DNA of 64,000 bases from Collinsella sp. An268 (GCF_002159765.1 NZ_NFJH01000006.1:1-64000); one strand, 5' to 3'; positions 8,580-16,622 are shown, counted from the stretch's first letter. The notes: generated by a model not told the origin, from the letters alone. Translations and numbers: made by a program.

Positions 8580-8825
8580 ATGGGAAGAGGATCTATGTAT
8601 GTCGGTCGATATCTTGAGGGCTGGGCGCAGCGCTTCCGTACGGGGGTGGCGCGCGTCCGGGAAGATGCGTGTCGGCTCGCGCGGGAGGAGAGCGCACAGG
8701 GGACCACAGAGTACGCCATCCTCGTCGGCGTGCTCGTCGTGATCGCCATCATCGCCATCGTCGCCTTCCGCGACCGCGTGAGCGAGCTGTGGCAGGCGAT
8801 CTCGGACGGCATCAACAGCTTGTGA
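8580..8825 (+). CDS. flp: Flp-like type IVb pilin (81 aa)
   Basis: This is a small prepilin. A 40-residue basic/acidic leader ends in A-Q-G-T-T-E-Y, followed by a strongly hydrophobic helix AILVGVLVVIAIIAIVAF and a short tail. In Flp pilins the prepilin peptidase cuts so that Glu is at mature position +5; here that places the cut after Ala (A|QGTTEY). GAGGAGGTC lies a few bases upstream of ATG 8580. It is the best candidate for the major pilus subunit because it directly follows tadC, but the second small pilin at 9408 has equal claim. The leader is longer than usual for Flp (commonly 10-25 residues). The stop overlaps the next gene. Confidence 0.85.
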   Translation: MGRGSMYVGRYLEGWAQRFRTGVARVREDACRLAREESAQGTTEYAILVGVLVVIAIIAIVAFRDRVSELWQAISDGINSL

Positions 8826-9379
8826 GGCGCTGCCGGCGTCTGGCCCGTCTGCTGCTGCCCGCAACGATCACCCTGGCCCTGATGGGTGCAACGGCGCTCG
8901 CCATGAGAGGGGGCGGCGCTGGGCCGCGCCCCTCTGCCGCCGGGGGAGAGGGGGATGCGCCGGCGGCTGAATATCCCGATGGGACAAGGGGACAGGGGAT
9001 TCCGCTGGTAGAGGGGGGAGCCGACGAGTCGGCTGCGGACGAGCAAGAGGAGGATGCCACGGGCGGAGCGTCGCTCGACACGTTTGACGATGCGCTCGAG
9101 AGGGGGCGCGCGGCAGGAGAGAATCCAGCGACGGTGTCTTGGGAGGAGGACCGGGATCTCGTCGGCGCCGCCTCCGCCCTCCTCGACGCCTATCGGGCTC
9201 AGGGCTTGAGCGAGCTTGCGACCAGCGGATACGTCGACCTTGCGGGCGATGTCTGGGGCGCTCTGCTCGTCGATGCGCGGGGATGGGTCGACATGGTGAC
9301 GGTGACGGGCGCCGCCGATGACGCGACCGCCCGGGTGCAGGTGGTCCGCTTCTGGGCGGAGGACGATGCCGCCTCGTAG
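8822..9379 (+). CDS. Unknown secreted or anchored Tad-locus protein (185 aa)
   Basis: I do not recognise the family. GTG 8822 overlaps the pilin stop (GTGA). The product begins with Arg-rich residues (M-R-R-C-R-R) and a hydrophobic stretch LLLPATITLALMGATALAM, suggesting a signal anchor. A low-complexity linker rich in Gly, Ala, Glu and Asp (about residues 30-85) leads to a C-terminal folded part with helices (AASALLDAYRAQGLSEL) and beta strands (WVDMVTVTGAADDATARVQV). Its position between two pilin genes in a tightly coupled operon suggests an exported accessory to the pilus. Nothing in the sequence identifies the activity. Confidence 0.75.
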   Translation: MRRCRRLARLLLPATITLALMGATALAMRGGGAGPRPSAAGGEGDAPAAEYPDGTRGQGIPLVEGGADESAADEQEEDATGGASLDTFDDALERGRAAGENPATVSWEEDRDLVGAASALLDAYRAQGLSELATSGYVDLAGDVWGALLVDARGWVDMVTVTGAADDATARVQVVRFWAEDDAAS

Positions 9380-9407
9380 AGGACGGGGAGATGATGGAGG
9401 TGCAGGG

Positions 9408-9659
9408 ATGGTTGCGGCAGCCGGGGGCGCACGCGCGCGGCGCGTGCCGGGCGGCGGCGCCCTGGAGGCGCTCTGGGGCGAGGAGCGCGCTCAGGGGACG
9501 GTGGAGTACGCGGTGGTCACGGTGGCGCTTCTCGCCATCGTGGTGGCGCTCGCCCTTCTCTGGCGCGCGGGAGAGGAGGGGGCCTTGGTGGGGCTTGCGC
9601 AAGACGCGGCGTCTCACCAGCTGGACGGTACGGGGGCGCTGGATATCGCCCTGTACTGA
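9408..9659 (+). CDS. Second small Flp/TadE-like pilin (83 aa)
   Basis: ATG 9408 has GGAGG 7 bases upstream. A 27-residue leader ending E-E-R-A-Q-G-T-V-E-Y is followed by a hydrophobic helix (AVVTVALLAIVVALALLW) and a 30-residue tail. As in the pilin at 8580, cleavage after Ala would put Glu at +5. The longer soluble tail makes it either a minor pilin or an alternative major pilin. The 3' end overlaps the next gene by about 65 bases if that gene starts at TTG 9595. Confidence 0.8.
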   Translation: MVAAAGGARARRVPGGGALEALWGEERAQGTVEYAVVTVALLAIVVALALLWRAGEEGALVGLAQDAASHQLDGTGALDIALY

Positions 9660-10137
9660 GGCCGCGGGGGAGACACGGGCCCAAGCGACGGTCGAGGCCG
9701 CGTTTCTGCTCCCCGTGTTCCTCACGGTGCTGCTTTTGGCTCTGCAGCCGGTGTGTCTTCTGTACACGCGGGCGGTGATGGAGGGCGCCGCGGGGCAGAC
9801 GGCGCGCCTCATGATCACGAGCGAGCAACCGGATGCGGCGGGTTACCGCGCCTTTGCGCTGCGACGGCTCGCCGCCGTGCCCGATGTCGCGATCTTTCAC
9901 GCGGGAGGCCCGCTCGCCTGGGACATCACCTGCGAGGCGGCCGCGGCGGGCGCAGGGTCGGTGCGCGTGACGGTGACCGGTGCGGTGGAGCCGCTGCCGG
10001 TGCTCGGCGCCTTCGCGGGCCTTTGGGGGACGCGCAACGCCCAGGGGGACATCGAGCTTGCGGTCGAGGTCGCGTACGAGGGGAGGCCGTCATGGTTGGA
10101 GGGGGATTATGAGACGTGGACGGCGGTTTGGGATTGA
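9595..10137 (+). CDS. TadE-like pseudopilin, start codon uncertain
   Basis: The conserved part begins around 9670 with R-A-Q-A-T-V-E-A-A-F and a hydrophobic helix (LLPVFLTVLLLALQPVCLLY), the TadE signature. About 130 residues of predicted exported domain follow. TadE proteins are pseudopilins processed by the prepilin peptidase. No ATG or GTG lies in frame near the expected start; TTG 9595, with a purine-rich stretch GAGAGGAGGGGG ending about 12 bases upstream, is the only reasonable codon and makes the gene overlap the preceding pilin by 65 bases. Translation may instead be reinitiated by a rare codon near 9650. The coding assignment is strong; the start is weak. Confidence 0.8.
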   Translation: MRKTRRLTSWTVRGRWISPCTEAAGETRAQATVEAAFLLPVFLTVLLLALQPVCLLYTRAVMEGAAGQTARLMITSEQPDAAGYRAFALRRLAAVPDVAIFHAGGPLAWDITCEAAAAGAGSVRVTVTGAVEPLPVLGAFAGLWGTRNAQGDIELAVEVAYEGRPSWLEGDYETWTAVWD

Positions 10138-12145
10138 CTGCTTTCTCGAGGAGGGGGCCTATACCACCTTGGCGTCTGCCGTGGCGCTGCTCGTGGTGCT
10201 GACCCTCCTGTTTTCTTCGGTGACGGCGATATGGAGCGCCGCCCGGTCCGGAGAGGTTCAGGCGAGCGCCGATGCCACGGCGCTCGCGGGGTCGAACGTG
10301 GTGGCGTCGTATCGCACGGCGGCTACGGTGGTAGATGCGGCGGTGCTGAGCATGGGGCTCGCAGGTCTCTGCATGACGGGGGCGGGGCTCGTGGCGACCC
10401 TCATCCCCGGCGCCCAGGCCGCTGCGGCGGAAACCGTGGAGGCGGGAATCCGAATGCTCGACCTCAGGAACGATCTTGCCGCGTCCGCGTCTGAGGGCCT
10501 CTCGCGGCTCGAGGGCGCCCTGCCCTACTTGGTCGCCGCCAACGGCGCGAGGGTCTGCGCCGCCCAGGGCACGGAGGAGATTGCCTACACCGGGACGGCT
10601 CTCGCCGCGCCGCGCGATTCCGCATCGCGCTTCCCCGCCCTGGAGGGGGAGGGCATTCCCACCGAGGAGCTGACGGCCACGGCGGACGAGCTCGATGAGG
10701 CGGCGCGCGCCCTTTCTGCCGCGGCGGAGCAGGCGGAGGATGCCAAGCGCGCGGCGTGGCTTGCCGATTGCGGGAGCGAGGGGGCGAACATGCAGGAGCG
10801 CGCCGGGCGCCTCTCTGGCCTGACCGCGGCGGAGAACCCCGACTTCGCCTCGAGCATCACCTGGGAGCCACAGGTGGCGCTCGACCGGGCGCGCGCCTAT
10901 TATCGTTGGCGCCTCGCCCACAACGCGCCGGAAGGACCGGGAGTCGAGGCTGCCGCCGACGCTGCCGCACGCGATGCGTTCTACGCCTATGCCCTGCAGG
11001 AGCTGGAGGGGGCGCGCATCGAGGAGGTGGACGGACGCATGGTGTCGACCTTGGAACTGCTCCCCCGCAACACCGATGAGGTGCGGGGCACGGCGCTGTA
11101 TTCCGATGCGCGCTGGCCCTCTACGGTCGAGGCCGAAGGTCTCACTCTGCACTACGGGAGCGGTTGCCCGGGTGCGACCGGGGCGGCGGGGCCGCTGCTC
11201 GCCCTCGCGGCGACGGAGAGCGGCGCGGCGCGCGAGTGCCCGGTGTGCCGTTTTGGCGTTGGGGATGTGGGCAAGACCCCCGCTGCATCCACCTCGATCG
11301 ACAGCGGGTTCGAATACCACCTGCGGGCGTTCACCCAGGCACTTGACGAATACGTTGTCCGCAGGAACGAGGAGCTTGCCCTGGAGGGGGCGGCGCGAGA
11401 GGCGGCGGACGCCTCGGCCGGCGCCTTCGAGGAGGCGTTGGGCACCTTGGCGGGAAAGAGACCGCGTATCGCCCCGCCGGGACGCTACGGGTGCATCGGC
11501 GTCGCGGTGACCGGAGAGAGCGCCACGCCGGAGGAGCTCTCGCAGGCGTTTGCGCCGGGGTCGGTTCTCGCCGCGCGCGGGGCGCTCTCCGCATCGGCGC
11601 TCGCGCCCGAGGCGGCGACGTCATCGCACAACGTGCTGTCCGAGTTCTTTGCCCGCGTCTCCGAGGAGACGGGAGGCGGCGCTATAGGGCTCGTGGACGA
11701 TGTGATGGGGCTCTGGGGCAGCCTGCTGATGTCCTACGGCGAGGCGGCGGGCGGTCTTGCCTCGGCATTCGACGGGATGACAGAGGGGCTCTCATCGCTG
11801 GGGATGGGACCGGTGGCGTCATGGCTGAACGACCGTATCGACGGCGCCGCGTCGGCGCTCGATTTGGAGCCGGTCGACCTGTCGCTGGTAAAGCCGGTGC
11901 TCACCGACACCTCTCATGTGATCGCGCGCTCCGGCATGAGCGGGCTCGCCGACGCGCAGGAGCTGATGCGCTCGCTTCCCGTCGGAGCGACCGACCCCGA
12001 GGCGCTGCTCGCGGCGCTGGGATACGGGGCGGTCGAGACCATCGACGAGCTCACCTTCACCTTGGCAGAGATCCCGCTCCCCGGCGGGGGCTCCCTGCCG
12101 TTGACGATCCGGTTGCGCGACCTGGTGAGAGGAGGGGCGTCATGA
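10109..12145 (+). CDS. Large TadG-like Flp pilus-assembly protein (678 aa)
   Basis: One N-terminal membrane helix (about residues 21-43, ASAVALLVVLTLLFSSVTAI) is followed by S-G-E-V-Q-A-S-A-D-A-T-A-L-A-G, the pattern found at the N-terminus of TadG/TadE-like proteins. The rest is a long, alanine-rich, mainly helical exported domain with scattered Cys (for example CPVCRFG near residue 375) and no recognised enzyme motif. Typical TadG proteins carry a von Willebrand A domain; I see no MIDAS motif (DxSxS), so the function could differ. ATG 10109 has GGAGGGGG just upstream and overlaps the preceding gene. It ends with an ATGA overlap to the next TadE. Confidence 0.8.
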   Translation: MRRGRRFGIDCFLEEGAYTTLASAVALLVVLTLLFSSVTAIWSAARSGEVQASADATALAGSNVVASYRTAATVVDAAVLSMGLAGLCMTGAGLVATLIPGAQAAAAETVEAGIRMLDLRNDLAASASEGLSRLEGALPYLVAANGARVCAAQGTEEIAYTGTALAAPRDSASRFPALEGEGIPTEELTATADELDEAARALSAAAEQAEDAKRAAWLADCGSEGANMQERAGRLSGLTAAENPDFASSITWEPQVALDRARAYYRWRLAHNAPEGPGVEAAADAAARDAFYAYALQELEGARIEEVDGRMVSTLELLPRNTDEVRGTALYSDARWPSTVEAEGLTLHYGSGCPGATGAAGPLLALAATESGAARECPVCRFGVGDVGKTPAASTSIDSGFEYHLRAFTQALDEYVVRRNEELALEGAAREAADASAGAFEEALGTLAGKRPRIAPPGRYGCIGVAVTGESATPEELSQAFAPGSVLAARGALSASALAPEAATSSHNVLSEFFARVSEETGGGAIGLVDDVMGLWGSLLMSYGEAAGGLASAFDGMTEGLSSLGMGPVASWLNDRIDGAASALDLEPVDLSLVKPVLTDTSHVIARSGMSGLADAQELMRSLPVGATDPEALLAALGYGAVETIDELTFTLAEIPLPGGGSLPLTIRLRDLVRGGAS

Positions 12146-12603
12146 GGGGCATCGTATGCGAGGGGCGCGCCCAGGCAACCGTCGAGATGGCGGTCGTCTT
12201 GCCGGTGCTCCTCGTGGTGGCGCTCATCGTCTACAACCTGATGCAGTTTGCGGCGGCGACGGCGCGCTTCGACCACATCGTTGCCGACATCGTGATGGCG
12301 GAGGCTGTCTCGCCGGCGGGCGGGGAGGCAACGGCCGATACGGTGGAGAACGTGAGGAGCGCGCTCGCCCGCGCGATGGAGGGATATGGGGTCGAAGTCG
12401 CCGTCGCGTGCGAGCAGGGCGAGGGCGAGGCATCGACGGTGCTCTCGCTCATCGGCGCGCTGCACACCTATCGCTGCACGATGCGCTTCACCGTGTGGCC
12501 CGGTCCCCTGAGCATCGCAGGGGTGTCCTTGGGCGCGCCGGCGGAGCTCGTGCATGAGCGCAGCGTGACGATCGACCCGTGGCGGTCGGGGGTGGTGGTA
12601 TGA
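12142..12603 (+). CDS. TadE-like pseudopilin (153 aa)
   Basis: The short leader M-R-G-I-V-C-E-G-R-A-Q-A-T-V-E-M and the helix AVVLPVLLVVALIVYNLMQF give a clear TadE N-terminus, with Glu at +5 if cut after Ala. About 115 residues of exported domain with two Cys (VAVACEQ and TYRCTMRF) follow, which could form a disulfide. The start ATGA overlaps the preceding stop and the end overlaps the DUF192 gene the same way. It is the fourth protein in this locus with the same A-Q-x-T-x-E processing motif. Confidence 0.85.
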   Translation: MRGIVCEGRAQATVEMAVVLPVLLVVALIVYNLMQFAAATARFDHIVADIVMAEAVSPAGGEATADTVENVRSALARAMEGYGVEVAVACEQGEGEASTVLSLIGALHTYRCTMRFTVWPGPLSIAGVSLGAPAELVHERSVTIDPWRSGVVV

Positions 12604-13019
12604 GAGGCAGGTGCAAGAAGATGCGCGTAACGGTTCCGTGGCGCAGGGGCGGGGCCCGGCGGGGTCTCGACCCGTATGGTTTTCGACGAGCGGCGCGGGC
12701 GTTGGGATGGGACTGCCGCGTGCTCCTCATTGCCGAGCGCTTTGGACAGCGGCTGCGCGGCATGATGGGGCGCGACGCTCGCGCTGCCGTGCGCTCCGGG
12801 CTTGTTATGGGCTTTCCCCGTTGCTCTGCGGTGCACACCATCGGTATGGGCTGCGCGCTCGACATCGCGTTTCTCGATGCGACGGGCGGGGTCCTCACCG
12901 TTTACGAAGGTGTGGCGCCGGGGCGGTTTGTGCGCTGCGCCGACGCTTGCGCCGTGATGGAGCGCGTGTCGGGCACCGAACCCTTCGGCTATTGGGCGTT
13001 GGGTGGAATTGTTTGCTGA
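12600..13019 (+). CDS. DUF192 family protein
   Basis: A 139-aa protein with the DUF192 layout: RLRGMMGR near residue 55, LVMGFPRCSAVHTIGMGCAL in place of the usual M-W-M-K-N-T block, then DIAFLDATGGVLTVYE and a C-terminal G-T-E-P-F-G. DUF192 domains are small beta-rich proteins of unknown function, often secreted; this copy has no signal peptide but a very basic N-terminus. ATG 12600 overlaps the TadE stop (ATGA), so it is the last coupled gene of the pilus operon. Similar genes are seen next to Tad loci in other Actinobacteria, but I cannot derive a role. Confidence 0.85.
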   Translation: MRGRCKKMRVTVPWRRGGARRGLDPYGFRRAARALGWDCRVLLIAERFGQRLRGMMGRDARAAVRSGLVMGFPRCSAVHTIGMGCALDIAFLDATGGVLTVYEGVAPGRFVRCADACAVMERVSGTEPFGYWALGGIVC

Positions 13020-14013
13020 TGGATAGTGTCGAGAAGTACACAGTATGGAGCATTGACGACGGCGCGCGTGACGCGGTTTCCATCAAGCTGATAACGACTC
13101 CTGAGCAGCAGGTTGAGCTGCTCAAGGGCAAGGGCGTCACATTCGAGCGCTGTGCGGAGGACCGTGCGCTTGACATTCTTACGAGCGGCGAGACTTATTT
13201 GCATCTCTCCGCTTATCGGTGCTTTTCCAGCGCCATGAGGACGGCTCCCATGCTGGGAAGTTCGTGAACCTCGACTTCGGGGACCTCCTGGACGTGAGCT
13301 GTCTCGACGACGCACTCCGTGAGACGTTTCGCCTCCTGGCGAAAGATGTTGAGCGCACGATCAGGGCGCGGCTCGTGTCCGAGGCCGCCGGACGCGGGGA
13401 GGACGGTTATGGAATCGTCGCCGACTTCGCATCCTCCCTGCCGCGTCGTTTTCGCGAGGGACTGAGGCGCGAACTCATATCGCGCTCCCAAGCGGATGAG
13501 TACGCGGGGTCGCTGATAGATCACTACCGGGACGCCATGCCCGTGTGGGTCCTACTGGAAGTGGTGCCGTTTGGGACGCTGCTTGCCTTTTACCTTTTCT
13601 GCGTCGAGCGCTGGGACGAGGAGAGTCGGCGGGAGATTCACTATGCCCTGAAGGATGTGAAGGCCGTCCGCAACTGCGCGAGCCACGCGGGCTGTCTCTG
13701 CAACGGCTTCCTGCCCGACCGCGAGACGAGGCACGCCACCTCCGGGGTCGTGTTCGAGTGGCTGAACGCCCATGGGATCCGCAACAGCAAGGGTCGCCGC
13801 GCTAAGCTGCGCAACCGTCGCACGCAGCAGCTCGTGACCACCGTCGCCCTGCACGACACGCTCGCAGGCGATAATGCCGCCCCGGCGGCACTCGACGCGG
13901 TCGCCGGCCTCCGCCCTCTGATGGATGAGGCGATGTCGCGCTATGGAACGCAGAACCCTCTCGTGTCGCATCTTGTGTTTCTCGCGAGGGTTCTTGATGC
14001 GGCGCGGCACTGA
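13019..14013 (+). pseudogene. Abi_2 (AbiD/AbiF-type) abortive-infection gene, frameshifted
   Basis: Two overlapping frames together encode one Abi_2 protein. Frame 1 (13019-13267) gives the N-terminal T-T-P-E-Q-Q-V-E-L-L-K-G-K-G and HLSAYRCF; frame 2 continues from about 13219 with FQRHEDGSHAGKFVNLDFGD and runs to 14013. The junction is the short run GCTTTTCC at 13218-13225; one extra T, or a -1 ribosomal shift, would give a single 331-aa protein. The C-terminal part carries the HEPN ribonuclease motif R-N-C-A-S-H (R-x4-H) followed by GCLCN. Abi_2 proteins stop phage growth by killing or arresting the infected cell. The break could be decay, a sequencing error or programmed. The ATG overlaps the DUF192 stop (TGATG). 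Confidence 0.8.
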
Positions 14014-14035
14014 TGTCATGATGTGCACAGATGCA

Positions 14036-14056
14036 AAAACCTTCGAGGTTTTGTAA
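14036..14056 (+). terminator. Rho-independent terminator-like hairpin after the Abi gene
   Basis: AAAACCT (14036-14042) pairs with AGGTTTT (14046-14052) around TCG, so the stem ends in a T-run. The stem is AT-rich and weak, and is symmetric enough to work in both directions. It lies 22 bases after the Abi_2 stop. Confidence 0.5.
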
Positions 14057-14151
14057 GGGCCGGTCCTTTCGGGGACTGGCTCTAGTTGTTTATAGGTCCT
14101 AAGCGGGCTGAAGAAACGGGCTCTAGCCCCGACGGCGCGTGAGGTACGCCG
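14057..14151 (+). other. Structured non-coding stretch beside the Abi gene
   Basis: Three further hairpins follow in succession. The first is a 10-bp stem with two G-U pairs (14057-14066 with 14073-14082, loop TTTCGG). The second is GGGCT (14118-14122, or alternatively 14105-14109) with AGCCC (14125-14129). The third is CGGCG (14133-14137) with CGCCG (14147-14151). No reading frame fits. It may be a small RNA, a set of terminators or an RNA partner of the Abi protein. Confidence 0.4.
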
Positions 14152-14186
14152 CGGGCGATGTGTTTTCGGATGTCTACATGGAAGCT

Positions 14187-14221
14187 GAAAACAAAAGGTC
14201 CGTAGGTAAACCTACGGACCT
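14187..14221 (-). terminator. Rho-independent terminator of tRNA-Phe
   Basis: An 11-bp perfect stem (14196-14206 with 14211-14221, loop TAAA) is followed, read on the minus strand, by TTTTGTTTTC. It begins 14 bases after the mature tRNA end. This is a textbook intrinsic terminator. Confidence 0.92.
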
Positions 14222-14234
14222 AGCAGTCAAAGGG

Positions 14235-14307
<73 letters not shown>

Positions 14308-14333
14308 GGGTCTGTCTCAAGGACAGCTTGTTA

Positions 14334-14361
14334 AATATACCAAAATCTCTTAGGGGGTCAA
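14334..14361 (-). promoter_or_regulatory. Promoter of tRNA-Phe
   Basis: On the minus strand TTGACC (14361-14356) and TATATT (14339-14334) are separated by 16 bases. The predicted start near 14327 lies about 20 bases before the mature tRNA 5' end. Confidence 0.88.
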
Positions 14362-14471
14362 GAGGAAATTGGCATTTTCTTTCGCATGGAGCGTTTACCG
14401 GGGCGGGCGAGGGGTATCGGCTATACTCAGGTGCACGGTAGCGTCAGTTGCGCAATGAGGATGGAGCGAGC

Positions 14472-15536
14472 ATGGCGGAGCGAATTCGTGGCGTCAACCT
14501 TTCCGGATGGTTTATCCCCGAGCCGTGGGTCACGCCCTCCCTGTTTGCCGCAACGGGTGCCTCAAACGCCTCGGAGCTGCAGGCGGCCCTCGGTGCGACC
14601 GCCTATAACGAGCGCATCCGTCAGCATCTCGAGACCTTTATCACCGAGGCGGACTTCCGCCGCATCGCCGCCATCGGTCTTAACGCCGTGCGGTTGCCGG
14701 TTCCCTGGTACGCCTTCGGCTCGCAGGGCGAGTCCGAGGTCTACATCCCCTTGGTCGACTATATCGACCGCGCCTTCGAGTGGGCGGAGAAGTACGGCAT
14801 GGGGGTGCTGCTCGATCTTGCCACCGTCCCCGGCGGCCAGGGGGATTCGAACGCCTCTCCGAGTACGCCCGAATCCACGGCGGCTTGGCACTCCTCGACC
14901 AACGGGCGCCACATCGCTCTGAATGTGCTCGAGCGCCTCTCCAGCCGCTACGGCGACAGGGCGGGGCTTCTCGGTCTCGAACTGCTCGATTCCCCCGTCA
15001 TGAGCCGCCGCGTGAACCTGTTTACCACCACCGACGGCATCCCCCGTCATTACCTGCGCAACTTCTATCGCGATGCGTACGAGCTCGTGCGCACCCATAT
15101 GCCCGAGGACAAGCTCGTGGTCTTTTCCGCCTCGGGCGACCCGGGCGCGTGGAAGCGCTTCATGAGCGGTGACAAGTACCAGAACGTCGTTATGGATGTG
15201 CATCTTTACCACTACCGCGACGAGACGGCCCAGGACATCACGAGCCCGCGCGGCCTTTCGGCGGCGATCGCGCGCAACCGTCGCCTCATCAAGGAGGCGC
15301 GCGATGCGGGCTTCCCCGTGATCGTGGGGGAGTGGTCGGGTGCGGCGGTGTTCGCAAACGCCTCCACCACGCCCGAGGGGCATGCCGCGTACGCCCGCGT
15401 CTTCATCTCAAACCAGCTCGCCTCGTTTGCGGACGCCCGCGGCTGGTTCTTCCAGACGTGGAAGACCGAGAAGCGCATCGTCGCTTGGGATGCCCGCGTG
15501 GCACTCGGCTCGCTCGAGCGCGCGATGCTCGACTAG
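14472..15536 (+). CDS. Glycoside hydrolase family 5-like protein with altered acid/base site
   Basis: The 354-aa product follows the GH5 (exo-beta-1,3-glucanase-like) TIM-barrel: RGVNLSGWFIPEPW at the N-terminus, the F-R-R-I-A-A-I-G-L-N-A-V-R-L-P-V-P-W strand near residue 65, MDVHLYHY, and the nucleophile segment V-I-V-G-E-W-S-G near residue 285. The acid/base segment usually reads N-E-P; here it is G-L-E-L-L-D-S-P, so the catalytic Glu is replaced by Ser. No signal peptide is visible, so it would be cytoplasmic. ATG 14472 has GGAG 5 bases upstream; TTG 14448 is an in-frame alternative. A TATACT at 14422-14427 may be its -10. The fold call is good; activity is doubtful. Confidence 0.85.
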   Translation: MAERIRGVNLSGWFIPEPWVTPSLFAATGASNASELQAALGATAYNERIRQHLETFITEADFRRIAAIGLNAVRLPVPWYAFGSQGESEVYIPLVDYIDRAFEWAEKYGMGVLLDLATVPGGQGDSNASPSTPESTAAWHSSTNGRHIALNVLERLSSRYGDRAGLLGLELLDSPVMSRRVNLFTTTDGIPRHYLRNFYRDAYELVRTHMPEDKLVVFSASGDPGAWKRFMSGDKYQNVVMDVHLYHYRDETAQDITSPRGLSAAIARNRRLIKEARDAGFPVIVGEWSGAAVFANASTTPEGHAAYARVFISNQLASFADARGWFFQTWKTEKRIVAWDARVALGSLERAMLD

Positions 15537-15572
15537 AGGACGGCGCCGGTGTTGTCGGAGCGTGAGGGCGGT

Positions 15573-16490
15573 ATGGCCGCAGGCAAGCTGTATGTGGTGG
15601 GCACGCCCATCGGCAACAGGGGCGATCTATCGCCGCGCGCGCGGGAGACGTTTGCCGCGGCGGACGCCGTGCTCTGCGAGGACACGCGGGTGACGGGCAA
15701 GCTTCTGGCGTATGCCGGGGTGCGCAAGCCGCTCGTGCGCTGCGATGAGAACGTCATCGCGCAGCGGGCGCAGGGGCTCGTCGAGCGGATGCGCGCCGGC
15801 GAGGTCTTCGCCTTCGCGTCCGATGCGGGCATGCCCGGGGTCTCCGATCCGGGTCAGGTGCTCGTCGACGCCGCGCGGGCGGCAGATGTCGCCGTCGAGG
15901 TCATCCCGGGCCCCACCGCCTGCATCACGGCGCTCGTGAGCTCGGGCATCGCCTGCGACCATTTCTTCTTCGAGGGCTTTTTGCCGCGCAAGGCGCCGGC
16001 GCGGGCGCGCCGTCTGGCGGAGCTCGCTCCGGTGCCGGGGGCGCTTCTGCTGTACGAATCGCCGCATCGGGTGGGCGACACGCTCGACGCCCTGGCCGAG
16101 GCTTATCCCGCGCGCGAGGTGGCACTCTGTCGCGAGCTCACCAAGCTGCACGAGGAGGTCCTGCGCGCCCCGGCGCCGGAGCTTGCGCGGACGGTGCGCG
16201 AGCGGGGCGAGCTCAAGGGCGAGATGGTCGTTGTGGTCGCACCTCCCGATGAGGAGGAGCTCGCGCGCCGCTGCGCCCCGTGGGCCCAGGCTGAGGGCGG
16301 CGAGGGGGACGCGGGGACAGATCCGGACGCGGCGCTCGCCGCGGCGATCAGGCGGGCGCTGGCAGAGGGCGAGGCGGCGTCCTCCGCAGCCAAGCGGCTC
16401 TCACAGCGCTTCTCGCGCAAGCGGCGCGACGTGTACGCTCTCATCCTCGCGATGGCAGAGGAGGCCGAGGCGGGGGCTGGCCAAGCGTAA
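15573..16490 (+). CDS. rsmI: 16S rRNA (cytidine-1402-2'-O)-methyltransferase RsmI
   Basis: RsmI methylates the 2'-OH of C1402 in the decoding centre of 16S rRNA, using SAM. The 305-aa sequence has the tetrapyrrole-methylase fold motifs: LYVVGTPIGNRGDLSPRA at the N-terminus, LCEDTRVTGKL, FASDAGMPGVSDPG near residue 80 and VEVIPGPTACITALVSSG. The C-terminal helical tail (SSAAKRLSQRFSRKRRDVY) is also typical. ATG 15573 is chosen; GTG 15549 would add eight residues. It follows the GH5-like gene by 36 bases and is probably co-transcribed with it. Confidence 0.96.
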   Translation: MAAGKLYVVGTPIGNRGDLSPRARETFAAADAVLCEDTRVTGKLLAYAGVRKPLVRCDENVIAQRAQGLVERMRAGEVFAFASDAGMPGVSDPGQVLVDAARAADVAVEVIPGPTACITALVSSGIACDHFFFEGFLPRKAPARARRLAELAPVPGALLLYESPHRVGDTLDALAEAYPAREVALCRELTKLHEEVLRAPAPELARTVRERGELKGEMVVVVAPPDEEELARRCAPWAQAEGGEGDAGTDPDAALAAAIRRALAEGEAASSAAKRLSQRFSRKRRDVYALILAMAEEAEAGAGQA

Positions 16491-16622
16491 ACGACGGAAG
16501 CACCGGCGCGGGGAGACATCGTAGAGGCGCATGTCGCCGGCGGTGTGCGGGCCGTTTGCGGTAGAATTGCTCCTTAGTCAAAGGTCGTCCGGCCCTGCGC
16601 CGCATCGGAAAGGAACCGCGGT

